From: Thoreauomyces humboldtii
Lineage: Eukaryota; Chytridiomycota; Chytridiomycetes; Spizellomycetales; Powellomycetaceae
Direction of reading: 5' to 3'
Assembly: GCA_027596035.1 (NCBI GenBank)
Contig: JADGJA010000042.1
Span: forward strand, 1 to 59,942
Length of the DNA stretch: 59,942 nucleotides
Positions 53,366-59,942 of the stretch are shown in pieces. Within the stretch, counting starts at the first letter, position 1. Every line of letters starts with the position of its first letter. The translations under genes were made by a program, and so were the position numbers. The notes beneath the pieces are model-generated. The model made no database searches. It worked only from the letters and a program-made list of their open reading frames with translations, and was not told the origin of the DNA.

Positions 53366-55787
53366 ATGACAAACGGCAGTGCAGGAAGAGACTCTTCTGT
53401 GATGTCAGCAGCCATCGCTCTCGCACAGAAGCTCGCAGCTACATCCCTGGAAGACCCGTTGCAAGAGTCAGCAGAGGACGATAGTGCCAGCGACCGACTA
53501 GCCACTGAAGAGGAAGACGTGCCAGTTTCTGGCAAGGTAAAGTGAATTTTTCGACCTTCCATGGTGAGGGAAACTTCATCTTTGTCTCTTCAGGAACTTT
53601 ACCTGCATCCAAACGCGAAGAATGCTGCGCAGCTTGTTCGCCAGCTGCAAGCACGGTTACAATCTGGAATGGGAGAGGCTCTCATAGAGTTAGGCGTCGA
53701 GGGTAACTGAAGCATTCGTATGCGCGTGAGATTCTGGTCCTCACGTATAGCTTCGTAGATGATGGCAACTCCATGGATCTCACCGCCGACGACCTCGCCA
53801 TTTGCGTGGAGACCATCCGGTCCGCTGCCGATCAGCTCGGTGCCGACGTGACGGTTCTGCACGAGCGAAACAACTTGCCCGAGGTTACGGAGCACCATGG
53901 CACTGCTGGGGTCGATTCTCCGGACAAGCCTCGGACGATCGACGACCGTCACGCGCACGTCCTCATCCGCACCCGTCCCGGAAAGGTTGAAGACATGATG
54001 GAGCTTCGGATCTGCGTGGTAGGAAACGTGGACGCCGGAAAGTCTACCCTCCTGGGTGTTCTCACGAAGAACGTCCTCGACGATGGACGAGGGAAAGCTC
54101 GCGTCAACCTCTTTCGTCACAAGCACGAGGTCGACAGCGGACGGACCAGTTCGGTTGGATTGGAGATTATGGGCTTCACATCCAAGGCCGAAATCATTAC
54201 TCCAGCACTGATGGGCAAGTCGAAACTGGCCTGGGAAGACATCTGTCATTCGGCATCCAAGGTACCACCGCAGTGCTCAAAGGGCGGGTCTTGAATTTCG
54301 GCTTACACTCAAGGTCGTCCAGGTTTTGAGCTTCATCGATCTGGCGGGACACGAGAAATATCTCAAGACTACCGTGTTTGGAATGACGGGCACCAGTCCG
54401 GACTTCGTGATGTTGATGGTACGTGTCCCACACTTAGACATCCTGTTTCGGCATTAACCGTTGGGAACCTTAGATCGGGTCCAATGCAGGGATCATTGGC
54501 ATGACGAAAGAGCATCTAGGACTTGCTCTCGCCCTCAACGTGCCGGTGTTTATAGTCATTACGAAAATTGACATGTGCCCAAAAAACGTGTTGGAGAGCA
54601 CCATCAGCCAGCTGACCAAGATATTAAAAAGTTCTGGATGTCGAAAAATTCCAATATTCCTGAACACCGTTAACGACGTCCTTACCACCGCTGGAAACTT
54701 TGTGAGCGAGAGGTGCGTAGTATTCGATCGCTTCGTTTTGCCATGCAGTGTGTATGCTTATCTTGGATATGCTTTTTTGCAGAGTCTGTCCAATCTTTCA
54801 AGTCTCGAACGTGAGCGGAGAAGGATTGGACTTGCTGAAGCTCTTCATGAACGTCCTGCACGCCAACAGCGCCGGAAAGTACGATGCCACTCAGCCAACC
54901 GAATTCCACGTCACCGATACCTTCAGCGTGCCTGGAGTAGGGACTGTGGTCAGCGGCACGATCATCACCGGAGCTGTCCATGTCGGAGATCAGCTTATGT
55001 TGGGACCGGATTCCAACGGAGGGTTCGCTCCAACGATGATAAAATCCATCCAGCGGAAGCGCGTGGCCGTCCCGGTCGCTTTCGCCGGTCAAAGCGCAAG
55101 TTTTGCGCTCAAGAAGGTAAAACGAGCAGGAATACGAAAAGGGATGGTCATGTTAAGGTCAGACGACTGTCTTTGCAATGCCCGCAGTTACGAGGCTGAT
55201 GTGTATTCTTGACTACAGCAAAGCGCTCGAGCCCAAGGCGGTCTACGAGTTCGAAGCCGAGATCCTCGTTCTGTATCATAGCACCACGATATCTCAGAAG
55301 TACCAGGCAATGCTGCATTGTGGATGCGTTCGGCAGACCGCCAAGATTATTGGCATGGACAAGCAGGTCCTGCGGACAGGGGACCGCGCCTTCGTTCGAT
55401 TCAGGTAACGGTTACCAGTCCACCGCTGCTAATGTCCTCCATGACCACCGTCACTAACTCACTTTAAAAATCAGATTCATTCAACATCCGGAGTACCTGA
55501 AGATCGGCACCCGTCTCCTGTTTCGCGAGGGACGAACGAAAGGCGTGGGAAAAGTAACCCGAGTCTTCACTGACGCCGAAGTGGCCGCCATGAAGGGAGA
55601 TCTTGCGGTCGAGGCGCCGGTAGAATCTCAGCGGAAAGCTATCCATCACCATGCCGCTGCAGCGGCTGCGCATTCTGTGGCGGACACCTCGGACAAAAAG
55701 CACCGACGGCGGCGGCCATTTACGGAGTACTCGGAAGCTGATGTTTCCCCGAACGTTTTCGGCAACGTGCCAAACGTTGCTGGATAG
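53366..55787 (+). CDS. GTPBP1/GTPBP2-like translational GTPase
   Basis: EF-Tu-related GTPase; animal GTPBP1 and GTPBP2 rescue stalled ribosomes and affect mRNA turnover. Exons: 53366-53536, 53594-53702, 53759-54261, 54323-54418, 54474-54712, 54783-about 55156, 55219-55404, 55475-55787. G-domain motifs: [12 protein letters not shown] (G1), [15 protein letters not shown] (G3), [10 protein letters not shown] (G4). [17 protein letters not shown] is the family's switch I signature. Domain 2 has [16 protein letters not shown], domain 3 has [16 protein letters not shown] and [15 protein letters not shown]. The N-terminal helix region ([21 protein letters not shown]) is typical of GTPBP1. It ends 120 bp from the convergent MscL gene. 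Confidence 0.92.
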
Positions 55788-55906
55788 TCTGAAGCTTCGT
55801 GGTTGCATTGCAAACTTGATTTCCCGGCTACGTACGTAGCGCAATAAACAACCATCCGTACAAGCCAAGCTGCCGAAAAATCATGATAATGGATACGCCA
55901 TGCAGT

Positions 55907-56654
55907 CTACGAGGATACGTCTTGCGGGGGAGGCCCCTGTGTCTCAGCAGCGGTTACCTCCACCCCGCGATGAAGCGGACGCACCGACGAGCAGCACGCT
56001 TTGCATTTGGTAGCGGTCTCGTATATCTCGGTGAGACAGAACGGGCACTTGCGCGTCCACCGTAGAAACTTTGAACGCTTGTGCAGTACGGAGGTATACG
56101 CCTGGATGACGAGAAACAGTGTGGCCGCGACGAGGAGGAAACCGAGGACGCTAGAGATGAATCGGCCGTAGTTGAGCGTGACGGTCGAGACTGAGGTTTC
56201 CAGGTCAGTTCCTTTTCGTCACTACTGCAGAGACTGTGTTCTAGCGATACGCACCCTCCTTGGCCTGGTCGATTGTCTTTGGGTTTGCGCACCAATCAGG
56301 GTGTTTCAAGCAGCCATCGCTGTCCTCCTTCGCCCTCCTGATGACCCAGAATGCCTCCTCGAGCGGATGCGAGCTGATGAGAAGACCGAGGACGGGAGCC
56401 AGCACGTCTTCCACCAGCGAGGAGACTATGGAGGTGAAGGCAGCACCGAGGATGACGGCTACAGCTAGGTCCAGGACCTTGCCTTGGTTGATAAATTCCT
56501 TGTCGAGAACAGAATTAGAAAGATGTCACAAGTAGTGACAGAGAAAGAAAGGGATGTGGCTAACTTGGAAATCCTCCCAAATGTTGCGCGATGCGTCCCG
56601 TGCGGACGCTGCAGCACGGGGAAGGAGCTGGGTTCGTTCTTCCTGGCTTGGCAT
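55907..56654 (-). CDS. MscL-family large-conductance mechanosensitive channel
   Basis: Membrane-tension-gated channel of the bacterial MscL family, known from a few fungi. Exons: 56654-56565, 56498-56255, 56190-55907; 205 residues. The N-terminal amphipathic helix and first transmembrane helix are clear: EFINQGKVLDLAVAVILGAAF followed by TSIVSSLVEDVLAPVLGLLI. A loop with WCANPKTIDQAKE leads to the second helix, VTLNYGRFISSVLGFLLVAATLFLVIQAY. The C-terminus is CPFCLTEIYETATKCKACCSSV, a CxxC/CxxC tail like those of some bacterial MscL proteins. The conserved N-terminal half needs intron 1 spliced (IWEDFQ|EFINQGK). Bacterial in family yet with three introns, so long resident. Confidence 0.88.
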
Positions 56655-57878
56655 GAGGCAGTTGGGTTGTCTGGTTCCAGCTACAATTGTATGCTGTGCT
56701 GGGGTGTGTCATGAAGAACGTGCGGAACGTCATCTCCCATGGACTGCCGCAGACTTTTCATTAAAGTCATGCTGCGCCACGTCCCTGCCAAAAAACGAAA
56801 ACAGAAAAGATTCTTTCCGTCCATCCCGGAAATGTACATGCGTGCCCGACTGCATTTACTTCGAAGTCAGCTGCTCCCGGGGCGTTGACGATGCATGACA
56901 ACTTCAAGGCAACCGTGCATCCGTGTTCCTCTACGCGAACAAGAGCGCTGTTCACACTTTGCGGCTCCAGGAGCAACACGGAGCACGACTGCCTAGTCGA
57001 TCGAACTTTGCTATGATGAGCCTAATGAATCGCTACTCTGAGGGTGCAACTCTTCTGTTGTGCCCGACGCTGATTATTCCTTCTCTGAGCTCATGTTCTT
57101 GTTCTTCCCGTCTCTTGCGTATCTGATGCTCGCTCCTAGCCGGTCAATCAGGCTTCCTTGCGTCGTATTTCTCGATGCTCAGGCGGGAGTACTTTTATTA
57201 CTGCTGGGTACGAGATCTGGCCGGCAGGGCCGCGCAAACGGGTCACTACCGGCGCAATAACGTTCTTTTTGATCTTGAAAAGCTGAACCAGGAGCAGAGT
57301 GAGACTGGCAGTCTGGCGATTGACGCGTCTTTCTTTGCCATGGTACACTTCGCTCTTCTCCACTTTTATAGCGCGGGAGAAAAGTTTTGTCAAGGTACCG
57401 GTAACCAGAGCACCCTTTACCCTCTCCTGTACTCGCAGAACGAGTTCCTTTGTCCAACTTTTGCCTCCTTCCCGCGACGGGTCGGTAGCGTCTCGTTTCG
57501 AGTGTGATGGAGAACCCGAGGAGAACGCCAGCGGTGCAAAATGCTGTCCAAAGTTCGTCTGTCACTCTGTGGTCGCCTGAGCAATAGGTAAGCGTTTTCC
57601 GCCTTCGAAATTTCCCAGTCCTTCTTTTTCGAGACTTTCCCCCTACGTGTCCTCGCAGCCGAAAAAGCTGCAAGCCGACGAAGGTCTAGGAGACTCGTAC
57701 CGGACCGAAGATCCTAAACATCTCGACGTGTCGCGGCGTGGTTCGTGTTATCGTAGTCTTTCGACTTCTGCATCGCCCATATCGCAACCGCCCCCTTCCT
57801 CACCACACCCTTAGCCACTCCTTCTTGCGCTTCCTTCCATATTCTATTTAAACGGCTCGAGTAGACTGTTTTCCAGTC
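56655..57878. other. 1.2-kb region without a confident gene
   Basis: Between the divergent MscL and MAP4K-like genes. Best frame is 57175-57507 (110 codons), without a domain. A TATAAAAG box reads on the minus strand near 57363-57370, a TACCGGTA palindrome lies at 57396-57403, and a good GT-AG pair (donor near 57588, acceptor near 57660) could be a 5' UTR intron of the kinase. Confidence 0.4.
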
Positions 57879-59942
57879 ATGTCAGCGAAACGGGCGCTTA
57901 GCACCATTGCCACGAAGGAGGATCCTGATACTTTGTACGAGTTGATGGAGCACATTGGCACCGGCAGGTAAACGAGGACAATGATGTGTCTCGCAAAACT
58001 TTTGGTGACCAAACTTTGCCATATTGTTGCGCATCTGTAGCTATGGAGAAGTGTTTAAGGTATTCTTGGAAGTGCTGTCCCCGCCGCTTACCTGCGACAG
58101 CGTCCCTAATCCGTGAGCAAACAGGCCCGCAGTCGAACGACCGGAGAGATGGCTGCCATCAAGGTCATCAAATTGGAAGCTGGGGAGGAGTTGGACGAGG
58201 TTCTGCATGAGGTCAACTTTCTGCGAGAGTGCAATCATCGCAACGTCGTCTCGTACATTGGCTGCTACATGAAACGAGGAAGCGTCAAAGGACAGAAGCA
58301 CATCTGGGTATCTCGCGTGGTGCAGATTTGGGTAGGGCAGAGGAACGGTGCTGATCGCAATCACTGGAGGCTAGATCGTGATGGAGTTCTGCGGGGGCGG
58401 ATCTGTCGAAGCGGCATACAAAGGTTTGCTACACGTCACCATCCGACCTATAACGTGAGCTGTAGTAACCCAGAAGTCTTTAGGCTTGCGAGCACCGCTG
58501 AAGGAGCAGGAGGTGGCCACCATAATACGAGAAAGTCTGATAGTACGTCCGAGCCTTCGTTTTAGGGTCAGCCCCATAACGCGCACTAATGCAGAAGTAT
58601 AGGGGCTGTCGTTCTTGCACTCATGCAACAAGATGCATCGGGATATCAAATGCGGTAACTATGTTATCTGATAGCGCGACTATTGGGCCGGGTGCTAGAA
58701 TCTCAAACAAGGTCTCTTTAGGCAACATTCTGATGACAGAGAAGGGCCAGATCAAAATTGCGGATTTCGGGGTCTCGACACAACTAACTCGGACATTCTC
58801 CAAACGACACACTTTCATCGGCACACCGTACTGGTACGACAGAGAACTTGCTTCGATGCACTCAAATGACGCACCTGACGGTCACCACTTATCTTTTACC
58901 ACAGGATGGCGCCTGAGGTCATTACAGCCGAACAGCAAGGGACGGCATACGACTCGCAAGCCGACATATGGTCTCTCGGCATCACAGCTATGGAGATGGC
59001 GGAATGCAGCCCACCCATGTTTGACATGCACCCGATGCGAGTGCTTTTCATGATCCCAAAGCTCGAACCACCAAAGTTGAAGGAGAACTCCAATTGGTCG
59101 GACGCGTTTCGGGATTTTCTGCACACATGCCTCGAGAAAGATCCGGACAAGCGGCCCACCGCGGATCAGTTGCTGCAAGTACGAATCTTCCCTCTGATTA
59201 CCTAGAATCCAGATTTTGGGGCGCTATTGTTGCTCACTTCCGAACTCTCTTCTGCGATTGGTAGCATCCATTCATGAAGCCACAAGGCAACCCGGACCTT
59301 ATCATAACGGAGCTTGTGGAACGGACGCGGGAGGCTCGGAGGCAACGTGCCGCGTTGAGTAAGAATCCCCTCTTCGACAAAACTGGCAACGAGAACGAGG
59401 ACGACGAGGATGAAGATGAGGAGGAGGATGAGGAGACCGTTTCGAAGGGCGAGACGGTGCGGAAACGAGGAACGACCCAGAAGGTCATTGTCACTGCGGC
59501 GACCTCACCGGTGGACCAAGCGCTGCAACGGATCAGTGTAAGCCATCCCTAGAACAGACCCGGTGATCCTCGTAGTCTGACGAAGCGTCTTTTTCGACAG
59601 ATCGACAATCGAGATTCAAAGACGAATACACTAAACTCGATCGGGAACAGCGTCTCGCCGACGGAAGACTCATTTGACGATCGGGAAAAGACCATCAAGA
59701 AGCTCCCCGGGCACCTCAAGGAGGAATCTGCGTTCACGCCGTTTGTCGAGCGCGTGCCTGTGCCGAGTAGTCAAGGGAACACGTTGGAGAAGGAGTCAAA
59801 AGCGCAACCGAAACCTGTGTTCAAAGCCAGCAGAATGTGTCGCCTGAGCATCAAGGTCAACTGTGCAGAGTTCTTAGGTACGATCCGGCCCGATCCGACC
59901 GAACGATCTGGAATGAAGATCGGCCTTTGATTACTAACCCCC
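57879..59942 (+). CDS. GCK-type Ste20 kinase, MAP4K-like (3' end beyond window)
   Basis: Ste20-group Ser/Thr kinase upstream of MAPK cascades or polarity. Exon 1 is 57879-57967; exon 2 (58041-58059) is a 19-nt microexon completing the glycine loop GTGSYGEVFK. Further landmarks: AAIKVIKLE, EVNFLRECNHRNVV, VMEFCGGGSVEAAYK, MHRDIKCGNIL formed across an intron, ADFGVSTQL, TFIGTPYWMAPEVITA, ADIWSLGITAMEMAE, and HPFMKPQG ending the kinase domain. An acidic run (EDDEDEDEEEDEE) and a Ser/Lys linker follow, then CRLSIKVNCAEFLG, which matches the start of a citron-homology (CNH) domain. The last visible exon ends with a donor near 59878; the gene continues past the window. Confidence 0.88.

Noticed and set aside
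55907..56654. Bacterial contamination as the origin of the MscL gene
   Set aside because: Three exons with GT-AG introns in the right phase and the same style as neighbouring fungal genes.
57175..57507. 110-codon plus-strand frame
   Set aside because: No domain and no support from the nearby splice sites; kept only as a note.
57179..57673. 164-codon minus-strand frame, first thought to be an ATP synthase subunit e gene
   Set aside because: On reading all three minus frames none kept the subunit e motifs; only a TATA-like box remains.

Overview
This 59.9 kb window is nuclear DNA from a fungus. Genes are split by short GT-AG introns (mostly about 50-100 nt), the products are eukaryotic, and several point to Fungi: a Cdc12-type septin, the exomer protein Chs5, an Rcf2-type HIG1 protein, a fungal-type magnesium-chelatase-like protein and a hybrid histidine kinase. 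A GCK/MAP4K-type Ste20 kinase reaching into a CNH domain, an STK33-like CAMK kinase and GTPBP1, ALKBH7 and ZCCHC10 homologues in one place suggest an early-diverging lineage (chytrid-like) rather than a yeast. The lineage is inference; the exon models come from my own splice-site reading, and most were checked for reading phase.

Layout. 0.8-2.5 kb: unknown membrane protein. 3-9.1 kb: eIF3i, septin, Kri1. 9.4-16 kb: complex I LYR subunit, Rcf2-like protein, Mg-chelatase-like protein, beta-carbonic anhydrase, pirin. 16.3-24 kb: fatty acid desaturase, ZCCHC10-like protein, glutathione peroxidase, ALKBH7, an unknown protein, Chs5, GNAT acetyltransferase. 24-35 kb: Not4, Pop1, a 2OG-Fe(II) dioxygenase, a small unknown protein, a GILT-like protein, Nip7. 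34.8-45 kb: Kes1-type Osh protein, a Cys-rich PPxY membrane protein, STK33-like kinase, proteasome beta6, ketopantoate reductase, a tryptophan-repeat membrane protein. 45-60 kb: DNA ligase I, hybrid histidine kinase, CMD-like protein, GTPBP1-like GTPase, MscL channel, and a MAP4K-like kinase cut by the right edge.

Most genes are unrelated housekeeping functions packed tightly, often head-to-head or tail-to-tail with 100-600 bp between them; I see no metabolic cluster. Loose themes are RNA and ribosome work (eIF3i, Kri1, Not4, Pop1, Nip7, ZCCHC10), mitochondrial respiration (complex I subunit, Rcf2, ALKBH7) and membrane or osmotic sensing (MscL, histidine kinase, Osh protein, tryptophan-repeat protein).

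Most worth a second look: the tryptophan-repeat protein, whose tryptophans fall on one helix face; MscL with a bacterial-style C-terminal CxxC/CxxC tail; a hybrid histidine kinase with an eroded ATPase domain but an intact receiver domain built over an 11-nt microexon; and a chelatase-like AAA protein without a Walker A motif. No tRNA, rRNA, transposon or CRISPR array was found.
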